From contig ONII01000007.1 of the NCBI GenBank assembly GCA_900317845.1, positions 1 to 64,000 on the forward strand: a DNA stretch of 64,000 nt. Reading direction: 5' to 3'. This document shows, piece after piece, positions 29,885 to 37,875 of this stretch (positions are counted from its first letter, which is position 1; the number at the start of each line of letters is the position of its first letter). Source of the DNA: an uncultured Bacteroidales bacterium (GTDB lineage: Bacteria > Bacteroidota > Bacteroidia > Bacteroidales > UBA932). Both the position numbers and the translations under genes were made by a program. Under the pieces are notes generated by a model. That model saw only the letters and a program-made list of their open reading frames with translations. It did not search any database and was not told where the DNA came from.

Positions 29885-30145
29885 ATGAACGAATTGATTA
29901 ACGAGTTAAAACTGAAGGTGATTGAAGCCCTGAATCTGGAGGGCATGACTCCTGAGGATATCGACGATAACGCTCCGCTCTTCGGGGATCAGGGCCTGGG
30001 CCTGGATTCCATCGACGTGCTGGAACTCATCGTGCTGCTGGAGAAAAACTACGGCATCCGGCTGGCCACGCCGCAGGAAGGCAAGGAAGTCTTCAAGAGC
30101 ATGGCCGTCATGGCCGAATACGTGGCTGCTAACAGAAAGAAATAA
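29885..30145 (+). CDS. Acyl carrier protein
   Basis: 86 residues. GDQGLGLDSIDVLELIVLLE contains the phosphopantetheine serine, Ser42. It differs clearly from the carrier at 26702, so the two probably serve different steps (starter loading and extension, for example). The stop abuts the GTG of the next ketosynthase. The start at 29885 is fixed by the promoter box immediately upstream. Confidence 0.95.
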   Translation: MNELINELKLKVIEALNLEGMTPEDIDDNAPLFGDQGLGLDSIDVLELIVLLEKNYGIRLATPQEGKEVFKSMAVMAEYVAANRKK

Positions 30146-31345
30146 GTGAAAGACGTCATCGTCATAACAGGCGCGGGTGTCGTGAGCGCAATCGGGTGCG
30201 GCAAGGCCGATACCCTGGCAGCGCTGCGCGAAGGCCGTTCCGGAGTGGGACCTGTCCGCTACTTGGCAACCTCACTGAAGGATTATCCGGTAGGGGAGAT
30301 TGCCCTGGGCAATGCGGAAATGGCCGCCCTTTCCGGGGCGCCGGCCACCTGGCCGCGGACCACGCTCATGTCCATCCTGGCCATCCGGGAGGCCCTGAAA
30401 GAGGCCGGCCTGGAGACCCCTGATCAGGTCGGGGGTGACGTCATGCCCGGCTCCGACCGGGCATCTCGTGTCCTCGTATCAGGCACAACGGTGGGAGCCA
30501 TGGACTTGACGGAAAAAATCTACCCGGACTACTCGTCGGACCATAGTTGTGGGGCCTGCACGGACCTGGCAGCCCTGTTCGTGGGCGGATTTGACGATGC
30601 GACAACCTTATCTACCGCGTGTTCTTCTGCCGCCAATGCCATCATCTATGGCGCTAATCTGCTGCGTACGGGCCAATGCCAGTGCGTAGTGGCGGGTGGC
30701 AGCGAGTGCCTGTCCAACTATCACCTGAACGGATTCCACTCCTTGATGATCCTGGACCAGCAGCCTTGCCGTCCTTTCGACGCCAGCCGTGCCGGCCTTA
30801 ACCTGGGAGAGGGTGCCGCCTATCTGGTACTGGAAACCCTGGAAAGTGCTTTGCAGCGCGGTGCCAAACCGCTGGCCATCCTTTCTGGATTCGGGAATGC
30901 CTGTGATGCCTTCCACCAGACTGCATCTTCTGAAAATGGAGAAGGCGCCTATCTGGCAATGACACAGGCACTTAAGCGGGCTGGTCTTCAGCCTGCAGAC
31001 ATCGACTATGTCAATGCGCATGGCACCGGAACGCCCAATAACGACGCGTCCGAGAGCACGGCGCTGCGGCGGGTTTTTGGCGACAACTTGCCTCCGGTAA
31101 GTTCCACCAAGCCTTATACCGGGCACACCACCAGCGCGTCCGGCTCTATTGAGGCTGTATTCTGCCTTCTGGCCTTGCAGCACGGCTTCCTTCCCGCGGA
31201 ACTCAACTGGAGTATGCCGGATCCTGCGTGCATAGTGCCCATTACGTCATGCCCGGCCCCGACCGGGCATCTCAAACACATTCTTACCAATGCATTCGGC
31301 TTTGGTGGAAACGACTCGTCCTTAATTCTGAGTGCCTATGAATAG
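30146..31345 (+). CDS. Beta-ketoacyl synthase II (aryl-polyene type)
   Basis: 399 residues from a GTG start. The triad is complete: Cys159 (STACSSAANAI), His292 (VNAHGTGTPNND) and His327 (YTGHTTSASGS). NAFGFGGNDSSLIL closes the protein. Palindromic elements are translated in two places: 30413-30467 gives about PDQVGGDVMPGSDRAS after EAGLE, and 31245-31273 gives about TSCPAPTGHL before KHILTNAF. Both are surface-loop positions in condensing enzymes. The frame is intact and the flanking conserved motifs are normal. Confidence 0.92.
   Translation: MKDVIVITGAGVVSAIGCGKADTLAALREGRSGVGPVRYLATSLKDYPVGEIALGNAEMAALSGAPATWPRTTLMSILAIREALKEAGLETPDQVGGDVMPGSDRASRVLVSGTTVGAMDLTEKIYPDYSSDHSCGACTDLAALFVGGFDDATTLSTACSSAANAIIYGANLLRTGQCQCVVAGGSECLSNYHLNGFHSLMILDQQPCRPFDASRAGLNLGEGAAYLVLETLESALQRGAKPLAILSGFGNACDAFHQTASSENGEGAYLAMTQALKRAGLQPADIDYVNAHGTGTPNNDASESTALRRVFGDNLPPVSSTKPYTGHTTSASGSIEAVFCLLALQHGFLPAELNWSMPDPACIVPITSCPAPTGHLKHILTNAFGFGGNDSSLILSAYE
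30413..30440 (-). repeat. Intragenic palindromic element in ketosynthase II, reverse copy
   Basis: On the minus strand it reads CGTCACCCCCGACC ... GGGGTCTC. Together with the next element it makes a head-to-head pair sharing the central CG. Confidence 0.75.
30439..30467 (+). repeat. Intragenic palindromic element in ketosynthase II, forward copy
   Basis: Identical over 29 bp to the intergenic element at 17978-18006 (CGTCATGCCCGG ... CCGGGCATCTC). Confidence 0.9.
31245..31273 (+). repeat. Intragenic palindromic element in ketosynthase II, third copy
   Basis: CGTC-ATGCCCGG-CCCCG-ACCGGGCAT-CTC, one base different from the copy at 30439-30467 of the same gene. Confidence 0.9.
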
Positions 31346-31868
31346 GGAAGTGTACATACGCGCCGTTGTGAAGCTGGGCCACGAGGACCCGGACTTCCGC
31401 GAAGTGATTTCCCCGCTGGAGGCACGCCGGATGGGCCGCCTGCTAAAGCGGGCCCTGTGGTGCTCGGCAAAAGCGCTGAAGGAGGCCGGTGTGGCCATGC
31501 CCGACGCCATCATCACAGCAACCGACTATGGTTGCATGGAGAACTCTGAATCTTTCCTGGAAGGCGTCCTGCAGATGAACGACGCCCCCATGCGGCCGGT
31601 CCACTTTATGCAGAGCACGCACAATACCATCAGTTCGGTGATTGCCATCCACCTGGGCTGCCATGGCTATAACGCTACTTATTCCCATACGGGGGCTTCA
31701 CTGAAAAGTGCGCTGAACGACGCCATGATGCAGTTGCAGTTGGGTGATATAGAGACGGCGCTGGTGGGCTGGTACGACGAACGCACACCTCAAATGGACC
31801 TTCACAGGCTACCGGGCGCTGAACGTGCCCTCGCCCTTGTTTTATCGACAAAACCATGTTTAGACTGA
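31338..31868 (+). CDS. Ketosynthase-like half protein (chain-length-factor-like)
   Basis: 176 residues. MQSTHNTISSVIAIHLGCHG and YSHTGASLKSALNDAMMQL correspond to the middle of a condensing enzyme, but the nucleophile position reads SHTGASL and has no Cys. The ketosynthase C-terminal half is absent. It resembles the Ketoacyl-synt_2 type partners found in aryl-polyene clusters. Probably it binds a true ketosynthase and shapes chain length. ATG at 31338 overlaps the ketosynthase II stop by 8 bp; the next gene overlaps its end by 13 bp. Confidence 0.75.
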   Translation: MNREVYIRAVVKLGHEDPDFREVISPLEARRMGRLLKRALWCSAKALKEAGVAMPDAIITATDYGCMENSESFLEGVLQMNDAPMRPVHFMQSTHNTISSVIAIHLGCHGYNATYSHTGASLKSALNDAMMQLQLGDIETALVGWYDERTPQMDLHRLPGAERALALVLSTKPCLD

Positions 31869-32212
31869 TTATTTTATCCATTACGCAGGCCATCCTGATG
31901 TGCAGTGCCCAGTCGCTTTTTAAAGTGGCGGCGGAGCACATGGGCAGTTTCAGCTGGACCTGGGTATTTTTCCGCGACGGCGTCCTTACCAACTGGTGGC
32001 TCATCGCTTCCGGTCTCTGCGGTATCGTAGGTACGCTGGAATGGATGTACATGCTGCGGAGTTTCCCGTTCAGCCAGGTGTATCCGCTGTCTTCGCTCAG
32101 TTTCCTCTTCGGCATGCTCGTGGCAGTGATTTTCTTCCACGAAACCGTGGTCTGGACGCAGTGGATTGGCCTTTTCCTCATTTTGGCCGGTTGCTATTTC
32201 ATTGTTAAATAA
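31856..32212 (+). CDS. Small EamA/EmrE-like membrane protein
   Basis: 118 residues with four hydrophobic segments (LIILSITQAILMCSAQSLF, WWLIASGLCGIVGTLEWMYM, VYPLSSLSFLFGMLVAVIFF, WIGLFLILAGCYFIV). E near HETVVW and the PLSS..F motif match the half-size DMT family (EmrE/ArnE-like). It would act as a dimer in the inner membrane, possibly flipping a lipid-linked intermediate of the cluster. It overlaps neighbours on both sides (13 bp and 1 bp). Confidence 0.82.
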   Translation: MFRLIILSITQAILMCSAQSLFKVAAEHMGSFSWTWVFFRDGVLTNWWLIASGLCGIVGTLEWMYMLRSFPFSQVYPLSSLSFLFGMLVAVIFFHETVVWTQWIGLFLILAGCYFIVK

Positions 32213-32721
32213 TGCGTCGTACGCTCATATCCCTGCTGGCGCTTGTGCTGAGCCTTCCTGCGTTTTCACAGGATCTGCTTACGCGCATCCGGGAGGTGAA
32301 TATGACGCCCACGCTGCAAGCCGCCTGGCACCGGACCTACCATTCGCCCCTGCTGGAACAGCCGCTGGAGTCGGATGGCATGGTCTATATCCAGGAACCT
32401 TCCCGGCTCCGCTGGGAAACCGTTTCGCCCATTTCCAGCATCATCGTCTTCACCGGAGAAGAGGAGCGCAGCCGCTTCCGCATGCCCTCGGAAAAAGACT
32501 TCAGCGCGGAAATTTTAGAAGGGGAGCAATATACTGTGGTTCTTACACCTGTACGGCGTGACTTAAAGCAACTCTTTAAGCAAATTCTGCTCACGGCCGA
32601 TACCACATCCCTGGTACTTTCGCAGGTAATCATCAAAGGCCGGGACGGCGACTGGACTCTCCTGGCATTCAAAGACATCAAGCACAACGTAGCCCTGCCG
32701 GCTACGCTCTTTCAGAAATAG
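32212..32721 (+). CDS. LolA-like outer-membrane lipoprotein carrier protein
   Basis: 169 residues with a signal peptide (RRTLISLLALVLSLPAFSQ). The body shows the LolA pattern: Y.....P.RLRWE...P......F.G, RMP.EKDFSAEI.......V.L.P, LVLSQVIIKGRDGDWTLLAFKDI. LolA-like proteins are constant members of aryl-polyene clusters and probably shuttle the lipid product through the periplasm. The ATG overlaps the upstream stop (TAATG). Confidence 0.85.
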   Translation: MRRTLISLLALVLSLPAFSQDLLTRIREVNMTPTLQAAWHRTYHSPLLEQPLESDGMVYIQEPSRLRWETVSPISSIIVFTGEEERSRFRMPSEKDFSAEILEGEQYTVVLTPVRRDLKQLFKQILLTADTTSLVLSQVIIKGRDGDWTLLAFKDIKHNVALPATLFQK

Positions 32722-32724
32722 CCT

Positions 32725-33051
32725 ATGTTAGAAGGAATCTTATACAACGTTGTCTCACGCGAAGAAGGAGCGGCCACCGTACGCCTCCTTCCGGAAAGCC
32801 CCATTTACAAAGCCCATTTCCCCGGCTATCCCGTCACGCCCGGCGTAACGCTGGTACAGATGGCCCTGGAACTGATGGGCCGTAAACTGGCCGCCGCCAA
32901 AGACATCAAGTTTGTGGTGCCTGTGCTGCCCACAGCAGATGGACCCAAACTCCACTACACCTGGTCCTACAGGGATGAAACCACGGCCGACATTACGCTT
33001 TCCCTGGCCGATGACACCCTCTGCACCAAAATGACCGTCACACTCCAGTAG
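32725..33051 (+). CDS. Hotdog-fold dehydratase/thioesterase (ApeI/FabZ-like)
   Basis: 108 residues. IYKAHFPGYPVTPGVTLVQM is the FabZ/ApeI signature, with the catalytic His in AHFPG and PGV at the helix start. It is shorter than FabZ but normal for ApeI-like dehydratases. It likely removes water from beta-hydroxyacyl intermediates and so builds the conjugated polyene. It ends on the base where the glycosyltransferase GTG begins. Confidence 0.88.
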   Translation: MLEGILYNVVSREEGAATVRLLPESPIYKAHFPGYPVTPGVTLVQMALELMGRKLAAAKDIKFVVPVLPTADGPKLHYTWSYRDETTADITLSLADDTLCTKMTVTLQ

Positions 33052-33755
33052 TGCAAACCGCCCCCGATACCCTGATCCTGATTCCGACGTACAACAACGC
33101 CGGCACGGTGGGGGATGTGGTGCGTCGCGCCCAAGCCACCGGGCTTCCCGTCCTGGTCGTGGACGATGGTTCCACGGACGATACCGCCACGGTTTTGAAG
33201 GACACGGGGGTGATAGTGCTGCGGCACGCACAGAACCGGGGGAAGGGCGGCGCGCTCAAAACCGGCTTCATGCAGGCTCGGGAACTGGGATACAAGTATG
33301 TCATTACCCTGGATGCCGACGGTCAGCATTTCCCGGAGGACGTGCATAAACTGCTGGCTCACAAGGCGCCGCGCACGCTGGTAGTAGGAAGCCGCGCCCA
33401 ACGTGGGAACGACAGCAGCAGCAGTTTCGCCAACAATTTCTCCAATTTCTGGTTCCACCTGTACACGTGGAAAAAGTTGCCGGATACCCAGACCGGCTAT
33501 CGGCTTTACCCGCTGGAAAGCTTGCCCGGCCTGTGGCTCCTGACCGCCCGCTATGAGGCGGAACTGGCCCTGCTGGTGTTCAGTGCCTGGAAAGGGCTTC
33601 AACTGACCCCTGTTCCGGTGCAGGTCAGTTATCCGGAGGACCGTGTCAGCCACTTCCGGCCCCTGAAAGATTTCATGAGAATTACGGCCCTGAATTGTAT
33701 CCTTTTAGTCGTCGCTCTCCTGTACGGCTGGCCCCGCATGTTGATAGGAAAATAA
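33051..33755 (+). CDS. Glycosyltransferase family 2
   Basis: 234 residues from a GTG start. LILIPTYNNAGTVGDVV and VVDDGSTDDTATVL form the nucleotide-sugar site, NRGKGGALKTGF follows, and TLDADGQHFPED holds the DxD-like metal motif; DTQTGYRLYPLE comes near the acceptor region. This is the dolichyl-phosphate-mannose-synthase-like branch of GT2. It is a regular part of aryl-polyene clusters and may add a sugar or phospho-sugar to the product. A hydrophobic helix near the C-terminus (about residues 208-228) suggests membrane association. Confidence 0.92.
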   Translation: MQTAPDTLILIPTYNNAGTVGDVVRRAQATGLPVLVVDDGSTDDTATVLKDTGVIVLRHAQNRGKGGALKTGFMQARELGYKYVITLDADGQHFPEDVHKLLAHKAPRTLVVGSRAQRGNDSSSSFANNFSNFWFHLYTWKKLPDTQTGYRLYPLESLPGLWLLTARYEAELALLVFSAWKGLQLTPVPVQVSYPEDRVSHFRPLKDFMRITALNCILLVVALLYGWPRMLIGK

Positions 33756-33759
33756 ATCC

Positions 33760-33777
33760 TTTTCCTTTTAAGGAAAA
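33760..33777. repeat. Inverted repeat before the MMPL fusion gene
   Basis: TTTTCCTT-TT-AAGGAAAA lies just after the glycosyltransferase stop and near the -33 position of the next promoter. It could be a weak terminator or an operator. Confidence 0.4.
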
Positions 33778-33782
33778 AGCAG

Positions 33783-33790
33783 TATCTTTG
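33783..33790 (+). promoter_or_regulatory. -7 promoter box of the MMPL fusion gene
   Basis: TATCTTTG, seven bases before the TTG start at 33798; probably leaderless. Confidence 0.6.
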
Positions 33791-33797
33791 TAAGTTA

Positions 33798-36700
33798 TTG
33801 AGAACTACTTTGAAGGCATTTATCCTCCATATTTATGACTGGCTGTCGGCACACAGAGCCGTAGCGGCCGTCGTATTGCTGCTGGTGCTCATGCTCAGCG
33901 CTTTCAGTGCCTTCAGACTCACTTTCCAGGAGAACATTACGGATTTTCTTCCCACCAGGGAGCAAGAGAAACTGGCGGAAACCGGCGGAGAAGGCCAGAT
34001 GGCCCTGCTGTTCACCGGCGGCACAGTGGATAACAAACTGGACGCCATGTATGGCTTTGCCGATGCCTGGAATGCAGAACACGCGGATGTCCAGATTACG
34101 CCGGAGGCGGACAATTCCCAGGTGCTGGCGGTCTTCGATTTTCTGAGCGACAACTGGCCCTATTTCCTGGAAGAACAGGACTATGCACGCATGGACTCCC
34201 TGCTGGCCACGCCCGCGTATGTGGCGCAAAAGCTGGAAGAGGACAAACGCTCGCTCTATGGCAGCGCCCTCCTGGCACGGTATATCCGCACGGATCCGCT
34301 GGGGCTGTTTTCGCCTGTCCTTCAGCGCCTGAACCAGGCCAACGCATCGTCCCAAATGATTGAGAACTGCCTGTTTACGGAGGATGGGGAAACCGGAATC
34401 GTCCTGTTCCATTCGCCCTACGGCAGCAGCGAAAGCGGCAAAAATGCGGTGCTTACCGTGGATATCAATGCCACCAAAGCCCGCATCCAGGCACAATATC
34501 CAGAAGTAACCATTACTTCCACCGGCGCTCCGGAAGTGGCGGTGGAGAATGCAGTCCGCATCAAAAAGGACTCCATGCTGGCGCTGGCCGTAGCCTTTCT
34601 CATCATCGCGCTCATCCTCTGGTTCAGCTACAAGCGCTTCTCGGACGTGCTTTGGATTCTTTTGTCGATAGGCGCAGGCGCCTTATTTGCGCTGGGCCTG
34701 ATCGCCCTGTTCAAGAGCAGCGTGAGCCTCATCGTGCTGGGAATCGGCAGCACCATTATCGGCATTGCCGTGAACTATCCGCTGCATTACGTGGATCACC
34801 TGAAATACCAGACCGACAAACGGAAAGCCCTGGCGGAGCAGGTGAATCCGCTGCTGGTGGGCAATATTACCACCGTAGGCGCTTTCCTGAGCCTCCTGCT
34901 CATGAAGGCCGATGCCCTGCATGACTTCGGCTTCATTGCCGCCATGATGCTGGTAGGCACCATTCTCTTTGTGCTGGTGTTCCTCCCGGTGTTTGTGCCT
35001 CAGCGGAAAGAGGAGCCCCGGGACCTGGTGAAACTGGATTTCGACCGGTACCTGCATCCCCGCCAGAATGTCCGCCACAGCGCGTTCCTGGTTTTCCTCC
35101 TGCTTACCGGGTGGTTATGCTGGCAAAGCCGCAAGGTGGAATTCGACGCCAACCTGCACAATATCAATTACATGACGCAGGAGCAGGCGGAAGGCTTTGC
35201 CGTGCTGGAACGCCTTCGTCCACAGATTTCAACGCAGGAACTCTTTGAGGAGGCCTCCCAGAAAGCGGCTATTGCCCGCTGGAATGCGTTCTGGGAGGGG
35301 CACAAGGACTTGCTGCCCACCCTGGAGGAAGAAGGCCTTAAGGCCGGCTTTACCCCGCATGCCTTCCAGCCATTCCGCGATGTACTGGACAAGGACTGGC
35401 AGCCACAGGAACGGAGTTATTTCAAGCCTGTGGACTTTGCGCAGGAAAACACGCTGGTCCAGGGACTGATCCAGGACCTCTCACAGGACTTCGGCACCAT
35501 CGGCCTGCTTTGCTCGCTCATCGTCTTTATCTTCCTGTGGCTCAGTTTCGGCAGCCTGGAGCTCAGCCTGCTGGCCTTCCTGCCGCTGGCAGTGAGCTGG
35601 TTCTGGATTCAGGGCATCATGGGGCTGACCGGCCTGCAATTCAATATCGTCAATATCATCCTTGCCACCTTCATTTTCGGCATGGGGGACGATTACAGCA
35701 TTTTTATCACGGAAGGCCTGCTGTATGAGCGGGCTACCGGCAAAAAGATTCTGCATTCCTACAAGAATGCCGTGGCGCTCAGCGCCCTGATTATGTTTGT
35801 GGGCATCGGTGCGTTGGTGCTGGCCAAACACCCGGCCATGCGCTCGCTGGGCCTTGTGACGGTCATCGGCATGCTCACTGTGGTGGGGATGGCCTATTAT
35901 CTGCCACCGCTTGTTTTCCGCTGGCTCACCACCAAGGACGGAGCCCCGCGCAAAACGCCGCTCACCCTGAGGAATATGCTTCGGACCGCGTTTATCGGCA
36001 TTACCATGGTTCTTTCCATGACGATTCTTACGCTGGTAACCGTCCTCCTGCCCAGCGGCTTGTTCTTCAACCGGCTCATCCGCCGCACCGCGTATCTGGC
36101 TATCCGTCTGATTCCGGGCTGCCGCCATATCCTGAACAATCCTCACGGGGAAGACTTTTCCAAGCCGGCCGTTTATATTTGCAACCACCAGAGTCACCTG
36201 GATGTGCTGGCGCTGATTGCCCTGCAGCCCAAGCTCATTTTCATGACCAACGACTGGGTGTGGAAATTCCCGCTCTATGGTGCGGTCATCCGCAAAGCCG
36301 GCTATTTCCCGGCATCCTGGGGCCTTTCCAGAAACAGCGCACATGTAAAAGAGCTGGTGGCCAAGGGCTATTCCATCGTCATTTTCCCGGAAGGAACCCG
36401 TTCGGAAGACGGCTCCATCCAGCGCTTCCACCGCGGCGCCTTTGCCACCGCCCAGGAACTGGGACTGGATATTCTGCCCCTGTGCATCCACGGCTTCCAC
36501 AACGCCCTTCCCAAGCACGATTTCCTACTGCGGAAATGTCCGCTTTACCTGGAAGTGGGTCGGCGTGTGCAAGTTACGGGCGATGTGGCGGACTTTACCC
36601 GCAAGATGCGCCATATTTACGTGGACTGGTACGCCCGCATCCGCGCTACGCGTGAAACCGCCGCCTGGATGGCACCTTATGTAAAGGAACAATATTTGTA

Positions 36701-36947
36701 CAAAGGACATGATGCCTTGTTGGAATGTCGCCGGGTGCTCCGCAAAGCCCGTTTCGCGCAGATTGACGCGCTGGAAGGGGAGTCGATGGAAATCCGGAAT
36801 GCCGGTTGTGGTGTGGAAGCGCTGCTCATCGCCCTCCGGCATCCCAACATGAAAATTACGGCTTACGAAGCCAATGAAGAAAAATATTTGACGGCCACCC
36901 GTTGTGCCGCTATACCCGCGAACTTACATTATTTAAACAACGTATGA
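33798..36947 (+). CDS. MMPL/RND-type lipid exporter fused to PlsC-type acyltransferase and methyltransferase-like tail
   Basis: 1049 residues. The exporter part (about 1-750) has a membrane helix at 22-42, a periplasmic domain, six helices around 255-400, a second periplasmic domain and six helices around 555-720 with GMGDDYSIFITEG, the MMPL signature. Residues about 770-950 are a 1-acylglycerol-phosphate acyltransferase: NHQSHLD (HX4D) near 795 and FPEGTRSEDG near 864. The last 50 residues (MEIRNAGCGVEALLIALRHP, YEANEEKYLTATRCA) look like the SAM-binding start of a methyltransferase without the rest. It probably exports the aryl-polyene lipid after or during acylation. TTG is the only start between the promoter and the first helix. 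Confidence 0.88.
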   Translation: MRTTLKAFILHIYDWLSAHRAVAAVVLLLVLMLSAFSAFRLTFQENITDFLPTREQEKLAETGGEGQMALLFTGGTVDNKLDAMYGFADAWNAEHADVQITPEADNSQVLAVFDFLSDNWPYFLEEQDYARMDSLLATPAYVAQKLEEDKRSLYGSALLARYIRTDPLGLFSPVLQRLNQANASSQMIENCLFTEDGETGIVLFHSPYGSSESGKNAVLTVDINATKARIQAQYPEVTITSTGAPEVAVENAVRIKKDSMLALAVAFLIIALILWFSYKRFSDVLWILLSIGAGALFALGLIALFKSSVSLIVLGIGSTIIGIAVNYPLHYVDHLKYQTDKRKALAEQVNPLLVGNITTVGAFLSLLLMKADALHDFGFIAAMMLVGTILFVLVFLPVFVPQRKEEPRDLVKLDFDRYLHPRQNVRHSAFLVFLLLTGWLCWQSRKVEFDANLHNINYMTQEQAEGFAVLERLRPQISTQELFEEASQKAAIARWNAFWEGHKDLLPTLEEEGLKAGFTPHAFQPFRDVLDKDWQPQERSYFKPVDFAQENTLVQGLIQDLSQDFGTIGLLCSLIVFIFLWLSFGSLELSLLAFLPLAVSWFWIQGIMGLTGLQFNIVNIILATFIFGMGDDYSIFITEGLLYERATGKKILHSYKNAVALSALIMFVGIGALVLAKHPAMRSLGLVTVIGMLTVVGMAYYLPPLVFRWLTTKDGAPRKTPLTLRNMLRTAFIGITMVLSMTILTLVTVLLPSGLFFNRLIRRTAYLAIRLIPGCRHILNNPHGEDFSKPAVYICNHQSHLDVLALIALQPKLIFMTNDWVWKFPLYGAVIRKAGYFPASWGLSRNSAHVKELVAKGYSIVIFPEGTRSEDGSIQRFHRGAFATAQELGLDILPLCIHGFHNALPKHDFLLRKCPLYLEVGRRVQVTGDVADFTRKMRHIYVDWYARIRATRETAAWMAPYVKEQYLYKGHDALLECRRVLRKARFAQIDALEGESMEIRNAGCGVEALLIALRHPNMKITAYEANEEKYLTATRCAAIPANLHYLNNV

Positions 36948-37813
36948 AAAAGTATGTGCTGATTGGAACGCTGATGCTGCTTACGCTGGCAGCTATGGCG
37001 CAGGAAAAAATTTGGAATGGAACCACGTGCCGGTCCCGGCAGGTCACCCTGAAGGAATATTTGCCGGAAGGGGAGCCCCGTGCCGCCATCATTGTGTGCC
37101 CGGGAGGCAGCTATCACTGGCTGGATTCCGACAATGAGGCAACCATGGTGGCCGAATGGCTGGCATCTGAAGGCTATGCCGCGTATGTACTGCGCTATCG
37201 CACTGCAGGTAAGGTGGAATTCGTTGCCAAGTACCGCAGCGTGCTCCGCGGCCACCGGCATCCGGATATGATTTGCGACTTGCAGCGGGCCATTCAACTC
37301 ATACGGGAACGATTCAACGGCCCGCTCGGACTCATTGGTTTCAGCGCTGGTGGTCACCTGGTGATGACAGCAGCCGAATTCTACGACACCAATTTCCTGG
37401 CCCGTTACGAGATCGAGCCTCAGGTGTCCCTCCGGCCGGACTTCGTGGCTTCCATCTATCCGGTGGTCACGCTGAGCGATGAGCGCTACGTGCACAAGCG
37501 CTCCCGCCTGGGCCTGCTGGGCGAACGCAGCGTAAGGAAACAGGAGCTGCGGGATTCCCTTTCCCTGGAAAAACACGCACACCAGGGCGTTCCTCCTGTG
37601 TTCTTGCTCAATTGCGTGGACGACGATGTCGTAGATTACAACAATTCTGTCCTGCTGGATTCAGCCCTTACTGCCGCTCATGTGCCGCATCACTACATCC
37701 AGTATGAGCACGGCGGCCACGGATTTGGCGCCAACCCGGAGAAAATGCAGGAAGGTACTACGGATGGCTGGCAGGCCGCCTTTATTGAATGGCTGCACGG
37801 CATGTCGTTTTAG
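36944..37813 (+). CDS. Secreted alpha/beta-hydrolase (acetylesterase-like)
   Basis: 289 residues with a signal peptide (KKYVLIGTLMLLTLAAMAQ). VCPGGSYHWLD is the oxyanion-hole region, GLIGFSAGGHLVM the nucleophile elbow (GFSAG), NCVDDDVVDYNNS the acid site and YEHGGHGFG the catalytic His. This matches acetyl-xylan-esterase/BD-FAE-like enzymes of Bacteroidota. The ATG overlaps the MMPL stop (ATGA), so it is co-transcribed; it may trim an acyl or acetyl group from the exported lipid, but a role in polysaccharide digestion is equally possible. Confidence 0.85.
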   Translation: MKKYVLIGTLMLLTLAAMAQEKIWNGTTCRSRQVTLKEYLPEGEPRAAIIVCPGGSYHWLDSDNEATMVAEWLASEGYAAYVLRYRTAGKVEFVAKYRSVLRGHRHPDMICDLQRAIQLIRERFNGPLGLIGFSAGGHLVMTAAEFYDTNFLARYEIEPQVSLRPDFVASIYPVVTLSDERYVHKRSRLGLLGERSVRKQELRDSLSLEKHAHQGVPPVFLLNCVDDDVVDYNNSVLLDSALTAAHVPHHYIQYEHGGHGFGANPEKMQEGTTDGWQAAFIEWLHGMSF

Positions 37814-37842
37814 GAGATACGCTCGCTTCGCTCGGTATGACA
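37814..37842 (-). repeat. Palindromic element, TGTCAT...ATCTC type (reverse)
   Basis: On the minus strand it reads TGTCATACCGAGCGAAGCG and ends CGTATCTC. It lies directly after the esterase stop codon and before the ligase gene. The ends match the intragenic element at 13006 in citCG. Confidence 0.75.
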
Positions 37843-37875
37843 AGAGGAGAAATTGGTTTGACAAGACAGACCGAT

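Noticed and set aside
28248-31345. Ketosynthase genes disrupted by repeats
   Set aside because: All inserts keep the reading frame and the catalytic residues remain, so the genes are called intact.
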